Of a DNA stretch of 64,000 nt, positions 1 through 8,473 are shown piece after piece. Every line of letters starts with the position of its first letter. Position 1 is the stretch's first letter. Both the position numbers and the translations under genes were made by a program. The DNA is from Alphaproteobacteria bacterium (lineage in GTDB: Bacteria > Pseudomonadota > Alphaproteobacteria > Micavibrionales > Micavibrionaceae): the NCBI GenBank assembly GCA_030750865.1, contig JASMHE010000003.1, positions 1 to 64,000 on the forward strand. The letters run 5' to 3'. Below the pieces are notes generated by a model, which worked only from the letters and a program-made list of their open reading frames with translations, ran no database searches and was not told where the DNA came from.

Positions 1-69
1 GTCGATGGATTCGTCATACAGACGGCCGGACTTCTGGATCGCAATTTGTAAACGTGGTTCTGTACTCAT
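1..69 (-). CDS. hisG: ATP phosphoribosyltransferase, N-terminal fragment (runs off the window)
   Basis: Only the first 23 codons lie in the window; the gene continues beyond base 1. They contain the segment LQIAIQKSGRLYDES, which matches the start of short-form HisG, the enzyme that joins ATP and PRPP in the first step of histidine biosynthesis. The ATG at 69 is preceded by AAGGAAA about 6 bases upstream, a good ribosome binding site. The call rests on one short N-terminal motif, so the length and integrity of the gene cannot be judged. Confidence 0.8.
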   Translation of the reverse strand, partial: MSTEPRLQIAIQKSGRLYDESID

Positions 70-335
70 GGAATTTCCTTTGCTGATAGCCTTTCATATC
101 CTCTATGATTTCTTGTATCATCGTGTTAACACAGTAATACAACTTCTGTCAAATATTCTTTTCGGTTCGCGGGGGTGTTTTGTGGCCCGGCTCGCGCTGT
201 TTGCCCGCGCTGTCTATTTGTTGTCGGCTTGTTGCCTGTCTGTTGTTGTGTATCCCTGTCATACGGTCAAAAATCTTGCCTTTTCATAAGGCCGCATGCT
301 AGGGTCGCTGCCACAAGAATAAGAAAAGACTTATA

Positions 336-2132
336 ATGGATAGGGACAGGGAAGACCATAGATGTGATGATAATCATCATCACAAAGATGAGGATTGCGG
401 CCATCACGGCCCGCATCATGATGATATGCATCATCACGATCATACGCATTCTCAGCATCATCACCACCATTATGAACCTGATTGTGCCGAATCGCAGGCC
501 TCGCCACGAGATGCGTCAAAAGCCGCATCACAAAACGCACCGCAAACATTGACGGACCAATTCCGCGCCGTGGCCGGATATATTAAAACCCACAAAGCGC
601 AAAGTGCGTGTGTGCTGGGGTCGTTATTGCTGGGCACGACGGCGCTTGCCACACCGTTTATTTCAGGGGCGCTGGGCGCGGGAGCGTTGATGATCGGGTC
701 TGTGTATGCGCTGACCAAAACAACGGATGTGACCCTTGAAGGGGCGCTGGCCACAGGTAAAAAATGGGGCATGTCCGCGCTGAGCCTCGGGCTGGCGATC
801 GGTGCATTGAACACCATTCCCGAAACATTCGTATCGCTGGGGGCGATGTGGAATGGGGCGGCCGCGCTTGGGATAGGCAATATTGTCGGATCGAATATTG
901 CGCATAATCTGTTGATTCTAGGCGCAACGGCGGCAACGGCGGGCATTGCCGCCACCAAAAAAGGTTTAAGCTGGAAATTTAATATGGCCGTGATGACCGG
1001 CGGGGCGGCGTTATTCGGCGCGCAATTGATTGGCGGGACATTATCAGCGCCTGTCGGTGTTGCGATGCTGGGGATCGGGGCATATTACCTGAAAAAACGG
1101 TTATTCAGCGGGAAAAGCGGCAGTCAGGCACAAGCCGCTGATGGCGCGGACGCGGCAGAAGAGCCGGGCACATGTTTGTTCCATGATCATGGGGAGGGCC
1201 ACGGACATGATCACGAACATGGACAGGGAGGCTGTGATCACGATCATGACCATGATGCGGCGCATGCCCATCACGCGCACGCATCACACGGCCCGACGCT
1301 GGATGAACTGCCCGGCTGGTTTAGTGCGGCCTGGACGCTTGGCGGATTTGCCGGACTGGTCGGCGCGGCGCGTTTATTGGTTGATACGGGAACAGCAAGC
1401 GCCCTGCATATGGGTGTCAACGAAGCCATTATCGGCACAATTGCCGTGGCTGTCGGCACGGCGATCCCCGAATTGATGGTGAATGTCAAAGCCGCCATGC
1501 GCAAAGAATCCGATCTGGCTATCGGGAATGTTGTCGGCTGTAATATTTTCAATACGCTGATTGCGGGCGGGGTTGTGGCCACAATGGGGCATGGCGTGGC
1601 TGTGCCCGAAGCGTTAAGCTCTGCATCGGCGCTCGGCGCGCTGAATTTGACGGCCTTTCTGGGATCAACGGGATTATTGGCAGGGGCGCTATTGGCCGGA
1701 AAAGGCAGCATGAAAAAATGGCACGGCTGGGCCGCGCTCGGTTTATATGGGGCGTATATGGCCGCGTCTGCAGGGCTGAATGATGGGCAAATCCAGAATC
1801 TGCACGATCATGACGCAGATCATAACAGCGCCCAGGCACATGTTTTACAGCTTGATGAGATGCCGCAGATGCCGGATTTGCCCGTTGTATCTGTGCCTGT
1901 GTCTGTATCAGGTGCGCCTGACGGCGCGGCTTTCGGAAACAAAATGCGTGATGATGATGCTGTGCGGCTAACCTTTGCGTTTAAACAAGGTGGGGATGAA
2001 GGTGAATATGATGTGTCGGCTGCCGCGCCTGCTGTTATTGCAGGGTCAGACCATATTGCGAATATTGCCCGATCACCGCATCTGTTTTCCAGTCAACCAG
2101 TTGATATGACCCATGTAATTTCCGGTCCGTGA
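336..2132 (+). CDS. CaCA-family sodium/calcium exchanger-like transporter with histidine-rich segments
   Basis: A 598-residue inner-membrane cation antiporter. Two inverted alpha-repeats are visible: IPETFVS with GNIVGSNI (about 161-188) and IPELMVN with GNVVGCNI (about 377-404), carrying the Glu and Asn residues that bind cation in Na+/Ca2+ exchangers. What is unusual is the metal-ligand content: 18 His in the first 50 residues, a long HDHxH-rich cytoplasmic-type loop between the two halves (about 283-318) and another short His cluster near 485. Such loops are typical of zinc, nickel or cobalt transporters, so the substrate may be a transition metal rather than calcium (inference). The 3' end overlaps the convergent gene at 2035-2547 by 98 bases. 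The ribosome binding site is weak. Confidence 0.8.
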   Translation: MDRDREDHRCDDNHHHKDEDCGHHGPHHDDMHHHDHTHSQHHHHHYEPDCAESQASPRDASKAASQNAPQTLTDQFRAVAGYIKTHKAQSACVLGSLLLGTTALATPFISGALGAGALMIGSVYALTKTTDVTLEGALATGKKWGMSALSLGLAIGALNTIPETFVSLGAMWNGAAALGIGNIVGSNIAHNLLILGATAATAGIAATKKGLSWKFNMAVMTGGAALFGAQLIGGTLSAPVGVAMLGIGAYYLKKRLFSGKSGSQAQAADGADAAEEPGTCLFHDHGEGHGHDHEHGQGGCDHDHDHDAAHAHHAHASHGPTLDELPGWFSAAWTLGGFAGLVGAARLLVDTGTASALHMGVNEAIIGTIAVAVGTAIPELMVNVKAAMRKESDLAIGNVVGCNIFNTLIAGGVVATMGHGVAVPEALSSASALGALNLTAFLGSTGLLAGALLAGKGSMKKWHGWAALGLYGAYMAASAGLNDGQIQNLHDHDADHNSAQAHVLQLDEMPQMPDLPVVSVPVSVSGAPDGAAFGNKMRDDDAVRLTFAFKQGGDEGEYDVSAAAPAVIAGSDHIANIARSPHLFSSQPVDMTHVISGP

Positions 2133-2547
2133 TGCCGTACACCGTATCAACCGTGGCGGCGATGCGCTGTTGTTCTTCGGTGCCCAGCGCATAAAAATTC
2201 GGTCCGACCACCAGATAGGCCACTTTATCTTCGATATATTGCTTGCGGACGATATCCGCTTTGTAAAAGCGGTCAATCAATGCCTGATCTTTTTCAAACT
2301 GGTCGAGCCAATCTGACGGTTTCCAGTCGCGATTCAGCAGCTCGTTATGCGGTGTATGCGCATCGTGCAGATAAGGCTGGAAATCCTGATTTTTCCAATG
2401 AGAATAGCCCCAGCCCCAAATTGTACTTTTCGGTTCGGCCTGTGCCGTGCCGGATGTTAGGAATGCCATCGTCGTTATGCACATGGTGCACACAAGGCAG
2501 GCGCGTGTTATCCGGTTGATATGAAAGTGAAAATTTGATGTTTTCAT
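2035..2547 (-). CDS. Exported protein of unknown function
   Basis: A 170-residue protein. An N-terminal signal peptide ending near TSGTAQA (about residue 36) predicts export to the periplasm. The mature part is rich in Trp and Tyr (WGWGYSHW, DWKPSDWLDQF) and has no family motif I recognise. A longer frame starts at 2754, but the ATG at 2547 is preferred because it puts the signal peptide at the N-terminus and follows a GGAAAA ribosome binding site. The gene is divergent from the FlgC-like gene at 2624, and its 3' end runs 98 bases into the histidine-rich exchanger gene. Confidence 0.6.
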   Translation of the reverse strand: MKTSNFHFHINRITRACLVCTMCITTMAFLTSGTAQAEPKSTIWGWGYSHWKNQDFQPYLHDAHTPHNELLNRDWKPSDWLDQFEKDQALIDRFYKADIVRKQYIEDKVAYLVVGPNFYALGTEEQQRIAATVDTVYGITDRKLHGSYQLVDWKTDAVIGQYSQYGLTLQ

Positions 2548-2623
2548 GATGTATTTTCCGTGGCTGGATCGTCGTATAGCGTTATTAATGCTATATAAAC
2601 TATAACTATGATATACTAAATAA

Positions 2624-3049
2624 ATGTTTAACGCCATACAAACAGCATTGTCAGGCTTGGTTGCAAACTCGAAACGGGTTGATGCAAGTGCGCAGAATAT
2701 TGCGCATATGAATGTAACCGGATCGTTGACGGATCCTGAAAACGCGCCGTACACACCTGTGACAACGGTACAGGAATCGCAAAGCAGTGCGAATGGCGGT
2801 GCAGGAAACGGGCCGGGGGGCGTTCTGGCCGAGAATGTACCGGTGGACCGGCCGTTTGTGCCGGCTTATGCGCCGGATTCGCCGTTTGCCGATGAAAATG
2901 GCGTTGTCGGGGCGCCGAATGTGAATCTGGCGGCTGAAATTGTCAATCTGAAGGTGGCCGAGTATAGCTATAAGGCTAATCTTGGCGCGCTTGAAACGGC
3001 ACAGGACATGACCGGCGAGCTGATTGATTTGCTTGATACGGATTCCTGA
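2624..3049 (+). CDS. FlgC-like flagellar basal-body rod protein
   Basis: A 141-residue protein with the N- and C-terminal features of proximal-rod proteins: an amphipathic N-terminus with AQNIAHMNVTGS (the usual ANNxANxxTxG motif, slightly altered), a central YAPDSPFADENGVVGAPNV segment of the FlgC type, and a C-terminal helix EIVNLKVAEYSYKANLGALE. FlgC is normally 130-145 residues, so the length fits. No other flagellar gene lies within the window, so this is an isolated copy; flgC normally sits with flgB and fliE. It could be an orphan paralogue. A strong terminator follows at 3113. Confidence 0.72.
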   Translation: MFNAIQTALSGLVANSKRVDASAQNIAHMNVTGSLTDPENAPYTPVTTVQESQSSANGGAGNGPGGVLAENVPVDRPFVPAYAPDSPFADENGVVGAPNVNLAAEIVNLKVAEYSYKANLGALETAQDMTGELIDLLDTDS

Positions 3050-3112
3050 TGATGCCGTGCCTTTGACATCACATCTTTGATGTCTATTTTTACATCAACA
3101 TATTGATATTGT

Positions 3113-3134
3113 AGCGGTTTTGACCGCTTTTTTT
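3113..3134 (+). terminator. Intrinsic terminator after the FlgC-like gene
   Basis: A perfect 6-bp stem (AGCGGT paired with ACCGCT) with a TTTG loop, followed by seven T residues. It lies 64 bases past the stop of the FlgC-like gene. The remaining sequence up to yggS at 3393 is G/T-rich and shows no gene. Confidence 0.85.
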
Positions 3135-3392
3135 GCGCGGGGAATCGGTTGGTCGGGTGTTGTGCGGGGGTAAGGCTGGTGTGACGCTGGCCTTTGCGTT
3201 GGCGTGATGTATAGGGTGACATTTGGGGCGGTCTGGTCGCGTGTTTTGGTTGCGGGTGTTTTGTCGGGCGCTATGGTGTGCAGGTCTGGGGATGTACGCT
3301 TGTTTTTGCGTGTCTGTGCTTGCGCACCTGTTCTGTTGGTCGTCGCTGTCCTCCGACTTGCTTTTTCGGCATTCTGTGACTATAAAAACGTC

Positions 3393-4064
3393 ATGACAGA
3401 AAATATTTCACACAATATCAAAGACATTCAGGCCGTGATCGCGAAAACGACCAAAAAATGGAATCGCAAGGCGGGTGATGTGACGCTTGTTGCCGTCAGT
3501 AAAGTACAGCCGGATGAGCGTATTGATGCCGCGCTTGCGGCAGGACAACGGACGTTCGGGGAAAACCGCGTACAGGAAGCGTACGCGCATTGGGAAAGCC
3601 GCCGTGCGGATTATCCCGATCTGCGATTGCATCTGATCGGCCCGTTGCAAAGTAATAAGGCCGCCGATGCTGTGGCTTTGTTCGATGTGATCGAAACGGT
3701 TGACCGCAAGAAAATTGCCCGTGTTCTGGGGCAGGAAATGGAAAAGCAGGGCCGCAAATTGCCGTGCTTTATTCAGGTCAATACAGGCAGCGAAGCGCAA
3801 AAGGCAGGTGTTGATCCGGCAGAACTTCAACAATTCTATGATTATTGTATTGACGAATGTGGCCTTGATATTGCGGGTCTTATGTGCATTCCGCCGATTG
3901 ATGAACCGGCGGGCATTCATTTTGCTTTTCTGAAAACGCTGGCAGACCGCATCGGCGTGTCTGCACTGAGCATGGGGATGAGTGCCGATTATCCCAAAGC
4001 CATTGCCGCCGGAGCGACCTATGTGCGGGTTGGTAGCGCGCTGTTTGGTGCGCGGGCGACCTGA
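3393..4064 (+). CDS. yggS: YggS/PROSC family PLP-binding homeostasis protein
   Basis: A 223-residue member of the PLP-binding barrel family that buffers pyridoxal 5'-phosphate in the cytoplasm. The PLP-binding lysine is K37 in VAVSKVQP; FGENRVQE, HLIGPLQSNK and the C-terminal SMGMSADYPKAIAAGATYVR phosphate-binding region are all present. The frame is open back to 3204, but the upstream part is hydrophobic and unlike the family, and the ATG at 3393 gives the usual length. The ribosome binding site is poor. It converges on the hypothetical gene ending at 4114. Confidence 0.93.
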   Translation: MTENISHNIKDIQAVIAKTTKKWNRKAGDVTLVAVSKVQPDERIDAALAAGQRTFGENRVQEAYAHWESRRADYPDLRLHLIGPLQSNKAADAVALFDVIETVDRKKIARVLGQEMEKQGRKLPCFIQVNTGSEAQKAGVDPAELQQFYDYCIDECGLDIAGLMCIPPIDEPAGIHFAFLKTLADRIGVSALSMGMSADYPKAIAAGATYVRVGSALFGARAT

Positions 4065-4113
4065 TCGGTCTTTTATGGGGCCTCTTATCTGACCAGTCTG
4101 ACGATGTCCGGTT

Positions 4114-5319
4114 TTACTGATTCAATGCGAAATAATCACGGAAAAGCGGTGCAGGCATTTCACTGACGGAAACCTGACGGATCGGTTCGCGTGTTGCGGT
4201 GTTCGGCATGACGGCGATATCATCTTTATGCAAGATTGTGTTGCCCGCTGTGCGGCCGCCAGCGGCCTGTTTTTCAGCCTGTTGTGCGGTGTTTTGCGGT
4301 TGTGCTGTGGCCACGCGATTATACGGGGACAGGCTTTTGCCGTCGGCAATCGGTGTTGTTGCGCTGTTGGTAAACAAGCCGCCATAGAAATTCATATCAT
4401 CATAGGCGGCGCTTTCACGGCCTGCTGTGCGGGCGTTGTTTTGTCCGTCATGTTGGTGCGGCGGCGTGGCCGCGCGGTTTGTCAATGCCTGCGTGATGGT
4501 GTCTTGTGTGGTGCTGTCTTGTGATGGCGCGCCCGTTGTAGCGGCGGCATGAGACGTGCCGCCCACATCAAGGCTGTTTAGCCGTTCGGCGAGTTTTGTT
4601 GTCGGCTCGGCTGTCATGGCAATTTCCTGAAACACACTGTCCGGTAACGGGGTATAGGCCGCATCCTGTTTCAAGCTCTGTGGTTGGTGTTTTGCGGTTT
4701 CATCCTGCGCTGTACGGGCGGCCGCGTTCCCATGTTCCGCTTTGGCAGCTTTGTCTTTACCCGTTAAGGCAGACATGGCATGTTCGCTGATATCTTTGCC
4801 TGTTTCATTTTCAGAGATGGCATCGGCAAAGCCGCCTGCCGCGCCGACACCGCCACCAAAGACAGCGCCGCCGAAGATGCGCGAGGATGAGCGCATCTCA
4901 TCCCCTGTGATTTCGCGGTAAATATTCCCGATGACGGGGATATGTTGCAAGGGATTGACCATATCGACGATATCGCCGAACGAGAACGGTTTTTCTGTCT
5001 GGGATATTTTGTCTTGGGATGATCCTGCAAAGGCCATTGCAGGGTCGAAACTGTCTGTGCGGCCGCTGAGTGCATCGGCAAAGCGTCCTTCGGTTTTATC
5101 CAGCGATGTTTTGCGGGTTTCCCAGACGGGAACCGAGCCGCCCATACGGTCATGGCTTTTCATTTTGAAAACAGGGCGGTCGTTCCCCTTCGTATCCGCC
5201 GTATTATAGTGCGCGGTGTTTTGTGCCGCGTGTCCTGTGTTCCCTGCAGACAGGCCGCTATTCTGCGCTTTTTGGGCTGCGGCCTGTAAATATGTGTTTT
5301 GCGTGTTCAAATCCAACAT
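4114..5319 (-). CDS. Conserved alphaproteobacterial protein of unknown function
   Basis: A 401-residue protein made of low-complexity A/Q/T-rich sequence around one conserved core (about 121-178) with NPLQHIPVIGNIYREITGDE and a glycine-rich stretch FGGAVFGGGVGAAGGFADA. I recall this core from unnamed proteins of Rhodospirillales-type bacteria; no function is known to me. The glycine-rich part could be a membrane-active hairpin. The ATG follows a strong GGAGGAG site. It is divergent from the winged-helix gene at 5617, and with the gene at 6174-6809 forms a pair of similar disordered proteins around it. Confidence 0.65.
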   Translation of the reverse strand: MLDLNTQNTYLQAAAQKAQNSGLSAGNTGHAAQNTAHYNTADTKGNDRPVFKMKSHDRMGGSVPVWETRKTSLDKTEGRFADALSGRTDSFDPAMAFAGSSQDKISQTEKPFSFGDIVDMVNPLQHIPVIGNIYREITGDEMRSSSRIFGGAVFGGGVGAAGGFADAISENETGKDISEHAMSALTGKDKAAKAEHGNAAARTAQDETAKHQPQSLKQDAAYTPLPDSVFQEIAMTAEPTTKLAERLNSLDVGGTSHAAATTGAPSQDSTTQDTITQALTNRAATPPHQHDGQNNARTAGRESAAYDDMNFYGGLFTNSATTPIADGKSLSPYNRVATAQPQNTAQQAEKQAAGGRTAGNTILHKDDIAVMPNTATREPIRQVSVSEMPAPLFRDYFALNQ

Positions 5320-5616
5320 AATGTGCTCCTCCGTGCTTGAAATGGTGCAAATGCCGTGCCAACGCAGGTGGTCAGACGGGGTGCTTGGGAAAAGAGAAGA
5401 TATATCAGTGTGTTATGGTATTTCGATTTGTGAGGGCGTAGGGCCGTCATAGGGCGGTATGTGCCGATGACAGCCGGAAACAGGCATTCTGGCGGCGAAA
5501 ATACCGTCTTGTCGCGGAAAAAGATTCCGTCTGTTGCCGCGCATGATGGCGCGGTTTTTGTTGCGACGGCTTTATTCTGTGATACCGTAGAGCAGGAGCA
5601 AAACACAGAAGACGAT

Positions 5617-6189
5617 ATGACCGATAAACCCGCAATAGCCCTTCAGATTGATGACAGCGTCATGCGCGATGCGCTGATGTGGTGTATTCCGGCGCATATT
5701 GCGTGTGAAATCGCCGATGCGGATGGCCCGTATGATGCGGTGCTGACCGACCGGACAGCGCATGGGGAAGGCACGGAGGACACAGACACAAGCGCTGTGC
5801 CTGTCGTGCGGGTGCAATATCCGTTTCGTCTTGGCCGTATTTTGCAGAAGCTTGAGCGATTATTTGCCGATGATGCGCAGGATACAATTGCAATCGGTCC
5901 GTATTTGTTCAAACCGTTCCAGATGATGATTACGCATGAGGGCGAAGCGATCCGCCTGACGGAAAAAGAACGCGATATTTTGATGCGGTTATATCGTGAA
6001 AAAGGCGGATATGTCACGCGGCAAGCCCTGCTGGATGATGTGTGGCAATATGCCGACACGGTCGAAACGCATACGCTGGAAACGCATATTTACCGTTTAC
6101 GGCAAAAGGTTGAAAAAGACCCTGCCAACCCTGCGTTGGTGATGACAGATGATGACGGCTATTATCTGGGCTTTTATGATGAACCGTGA
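5617..6189 (+). CDS. OmpR/PhoB-type winged-helix DNA-binding protein with a degenerate receiver
   Basis: A 190-residue protein. The C-terminal 90 residues form a Trans_reg_C winged helix: LTEKERDILMRLYREKGG, then VTRQALLDDVWQY, then the recognition helix THTLETHIYRLRQKVE and the final DDDGYYL wing. The N-terminal 100 residues are short and acidic and lack a recognisable phospho-acceptor Asp/Lys set, so it is probably not a conventional response regulator. No histidine kinase is adjacent. A longer frame opens at 5461, but ATG 5617 starts the conserved part. The 3' end overlaps the next gene on the opposite strand by 16 bases. Confidence 0.8.
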   Translation: MTDKPAIALQIDDSVMRDALMWCIPAHIACEIADADGPYDAVLTDRTAHGEGTEDTDTSAVPVVRVQYPFRLGRILQKLERLFADDAQDTIAIGPYLFKPFQMMITHEGEAIRLTEKERDILMRLYREKGGYVTRQALLDDVWQYADTVETHTLETHIYRLRQKVEKDPANPALVMTDDDGYYLGFYDEP

Positions 6190-6809
6190 AGGGCTTCGCG
6201 TACGGCTTTGATCAGGTTTTCGACAAAGCTGTCGCCGCTTTTTTGATCTACACGCAGATATTCGACATGATTGGCGCTGAGTTTTCTGAGGTCTTCCAGC
6301 AAATTCTTGATGATATCTTTGTCCTGTTCGGATAAGGGCGGTATATCCTGATCTGTCGCTGAAACGGCAATGTCAGGTTCGGGAACGGATTCGGGATGGA
6401 CGGTTTCGTATGTGCGTTGATAGGCACTGGCGGCAACGGCCGCCGGATTATTTTGCGCGGTATTGTCCGAATCGGGCGTGTTTGTGCCGCCGGCCTTGTC
6501 CGCATTTTGTGCCGTGCTGCTGTACGGGCGATCGCCTTGATTGGTGGTGTCGTCTGGGGCCGTTTCATCGCCGGTGTCCTGGGCTTCGCTTTGTTTCAGC
6601 AAGCCGCGCAGAAAGGCCCGCAGGCCAAGCACCGACAAAGATGTGCCGTCATCACCCCATAGGGCGGTGTCGTCCTCATCCTCTTTTTTCTTTTGTTTGC
6701 GGCGGCGGCCATCATCATTGTGATGGTCAATGCCAAGCCGCGTATCCAGCGTTTCTGTCTGGCGGACCTGATTATGGGTGTGAAAGATATTATCAAGTTT
6801 TGAATACAT
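6174..6809 (-). CDS. Conserved alphaproteobacterial protein of unknown function
   Basis: A 211-residue protein with three zones: an N-terminal segment ending in a basic stretch DGRRRKQKKKEDED and a helix SVLGLRAFLRGLLK; a disordered D/T/N-rich middle; and a C-terminal helical domain ending HVEYLRVDQKSGDSFVENLIKAV. The first and last zones look conserved in related alphaproteobacteria, while the middle is spacer-like. No catalytic motif or signal peptide is seen, so it is probably cytoplasmic. It converges on the winged-helix gene, overlapping by 16 bases. Confidence 0.6.
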   Translation of the reverse strand: MYSKLDNIFHTHNQVRQTETLDTRLGIDHHNDDGRRRKQKKKEDEDDTALWGDDGTSLSVLGLRAFLRGLLKQSEAQDTGDETAPDDTTNQGDRPYSSTAQNADKAGGTNTPDSDNTAQNNPAAVAASAYQRTYETVHPESVPEPDIAVSATDQDIPPLSEQDKDIIKNLLEDLRKLSANHVEYLRVDQKSGDSFVENLIKAVREALHGSS

Positions 6810-6912
6810 GGTGGACCGGACGGGGTTAAATGACGGCTATGTGGGCTCCGTCTTGGTTTCGTGTATGTTTTAAAGTGCTCTAATAAAATGATGCAATATA
6901 AAACGTCTTAAT

Positions 6913-7353
6913 TCATTTCTGACATTCTTGTTTTGGTAAAATTTTAATTTCAGATAGCCAATTTCCGCCACCGAATTCATCCGCAAAAAATCTGGTGTTT
7001 GCCTGAATACATTTGCCTACATATGCATTTGGTGATGGTTTAACAAATCTCGTAAACGTATCCGGTTCATTGGCTATTTGATATGTTTCAATAGGGTCAT
7101 CAGGATCAATTTTACAGTTGCTTTGATCGTACGGGACATCCTTAAATATCTTTTTGGAAGAGACGTCCAGCACGATATCGTGATACCAAACTCTTGAACC
7201 AGGGATACCGTTATGTTCGGTCTTTCTGTAAGCTTCTGAAGCGACCGTGCCTTTCACAGTACATTCATCTTGCGCCATGCTCGGCGCAGAATAGGCGAGA
7301 CTATTTTTCATCATACACACGCAAACAAAAAAACACACTAAAATAAATCTCAT
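6913..7353 (-). CDS. Exported protein of unknown function, AT-rich
   Basis: About 146 residues from the chosen start. The N-terminus MRFILVCFFVCVCMMKNSLAYS looks like a signal peptide, and the mature protein has four Cys, suggesting disulphides in the periplasm. I do not recognise a family. Upstream in-frame starts exist at 7392 and 7422, none with a good ribosome binding site; 7353 is chosen because it places the signal peptide first. The gene is clearly richer in A+T than its neighbours, which may mean recent acquisition. Confidence 0.5.
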   Translation of the reverse strand: MRFILVCFFVCVCMMKNSLAYSAPSMAQDECTVKGTVASEAYRKTEHNGIPGSRVWYHDIVLDVSSKKIFKDVPYDQSNCKIDPDDPIETYQIANEPDTFTRFVKPSPNAYVGKCIQANTRFFADEFGGGNWLSEIKILPKQECQK

Positions 7354-7522
7354 ACTACATTGTAATGAATTATTGATTTTTTTTCCATCCATTTTGCATT
7401 GCCATGTCACGACCAGTATCATAGATATCGAATAGAGCTATAATGCGCGTACGCGAAAGTGTAGTATAAAAACGCCGTACGCGGGACGTGTCCCGATGTC
7501 GTGCTGTTGATAAGGGTTTGTG

Positions 7523-8293
7523 ATGAGTGAAAAAGACGATGATGACAGTCTCTGGGACTATATCAAGCGGACGGTAACGCCGCTGCGGGACGGGTCTGTG
7601 GATGAGCCGCCTGTCGGGGATGATGATTTTGCCGCCTTGCTGGACGGAGAGAACAAAACATCGAACCGCCGCAACAAAAAGACGCGCGCCACAGGTGCGG
7701 ATCAGACAAGTACGCCGTCCGAGAATGCCGACCAACAAACGACTGACCAGAAAACGGCCGGCCAAAAGACAGCCGATGAAATCAAGGCCGATACCCCCGC
7801 CCCATCGCAATCCGTGCCGCAACACAGTGGGGCGCAGGGGCGAATGTCTGCGGGCGTGTCTGGTGAGATGCCAGATGGGACGTCGGGGGCGGCATCTGCA
7901 ACCGGCGGGCTGGACCGCCGCACGGCGCAAAGACTGACGCGCGGGCAGTTGCCGATCGAAGCCAGACTTGATTTACACGGGATGCGGCAAACCGAAGCGC
8001 ATACGGCATTAAACCGCTTTATCGCGCAGAGTTACGGATCGGGCAAACGCTGTGTTCTGGTGATTACGGGCAAGGGTAAAAAGAAATTCAATCTGGGCCG
8101 TTTTTATCATGATGATCCTGACGACCATTTTACGGGCGAGCATACATCACGTCCGGGTGTTTTGCGTGAAAATGTACCGCAATGGTTATCCCGCCCGCCA
8201 AACGGCCATCTGGTTTTGCGTACAGCCCCCGCCCGTCCGAAAGATGGCGGCGATGGCGCGCTGTATGTGTATCTGCGCCGCAAGAAAAATTAA
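7523..8293 (+). CDS. Smr-domain protein (putative nucleic-acid nuclease)
   Basis: A 256-residue cytoplasmic protein. The C-terminal half is an Smr (MutS2 C-terminal) domain: RLDLHGMRQTEAHTAL with the DLHG motif, VLVITGKGKKK with the TGKG motif, and a final hydrophobic strand. Smr proteins bind and nick nucleic acids, and some act on stalled-ribosome mRNA. The N-terminal half is disordered and contains a 15-bp in-frame repeat (7727-7786). GTG at 7520 directly precedes the ATG at 7523, which has AAGGG upstream. A short tandem repeat lies just after the stop. Confidence 0.85.
   Translation: MSEKDDDDSLWDYIKRTVTPLRDGSVDEPPVGDDDFAALLDGENKTSNRRNKKTRATGADQTSTPSENADQQTTDQKTAGQKTADEIKADTPAPSQSVPQHSGAQGRMSAGVSGEMPDGTSGAASATGGLDRRTAQRLTRGQLPIEARLDLHGMRQTEAHTALNRFIAQSYGSGKRCVLVITGKGKKKFNLGRFYHDDPDDHFTGEHTSRPGVLRENVPQWLSRPPNGHLVLRTAPARPKDGGDGALYVYLRRKKN
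7727..7786 (+). repeat. In-frame 15-bp repeat inside the Smr-domain gene
   Basis: Four degenerate 15-bp units (7727, 7742, 7757, 7772) encode ADQQT, TDQKT, AGQKT and ADEIK in the disordered linker of the Smr protein. Because the unit is a multiple of three, copy-number change would keep the frame. Confidence 0.7.
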
Positions 8294-8310
8294 CAAGACA
8301 AGCGGACCCA

Positions 8311-8342
8311 AAAAGCGACCAGAAAAGCGATCAGAAAAGGCG
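8311..8342. repeat. 12-bp tandem repeat downstream of the Smr gene
   Basis: AAAAGCGACCAG at 8311 is repeated at 8323 with one change and begins a third time at 8335. It is A-rich and lies 18 bases past the stop codon. No gene is seen between 8294 and 8473 other than the possible frameshifted tail of the DUF3592 protein (8427-8473). Confidence 0.7.
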
Positions 8343-8473
8343 CAGACGCCCCACGAAAAGTGCAACACGGAAGATGCCATGCCGAAAAGGGCATGCTGCC
8401 GCGCGAAGCGTTGACCTGACCATTTATTATAGATGGTAGGTGAGGAAATAGGCGATCAAAGGCAGGTCTGCGA

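Noticed and set aside
5-289. Open frame of 94 codons on the plus strand
   Set aside because: It overlaps the hisG start and its upstream region, has no ribosome binding site and is built of hydrophobic G/T-rich sequence unlike any family.
267-549. Met/His-rich frames opposite the start of the CaCA gene
   Set aside because: They are antisense shadows of the His-rich codon run (CAT/CAC reads as ATG/GTG on the other strand).
3204-3392. N-terminal extension of YggS
   Set aside because: Hydrophobic, Val/Cys-rich sequence not found in the family; the protein has normal length from 3393.
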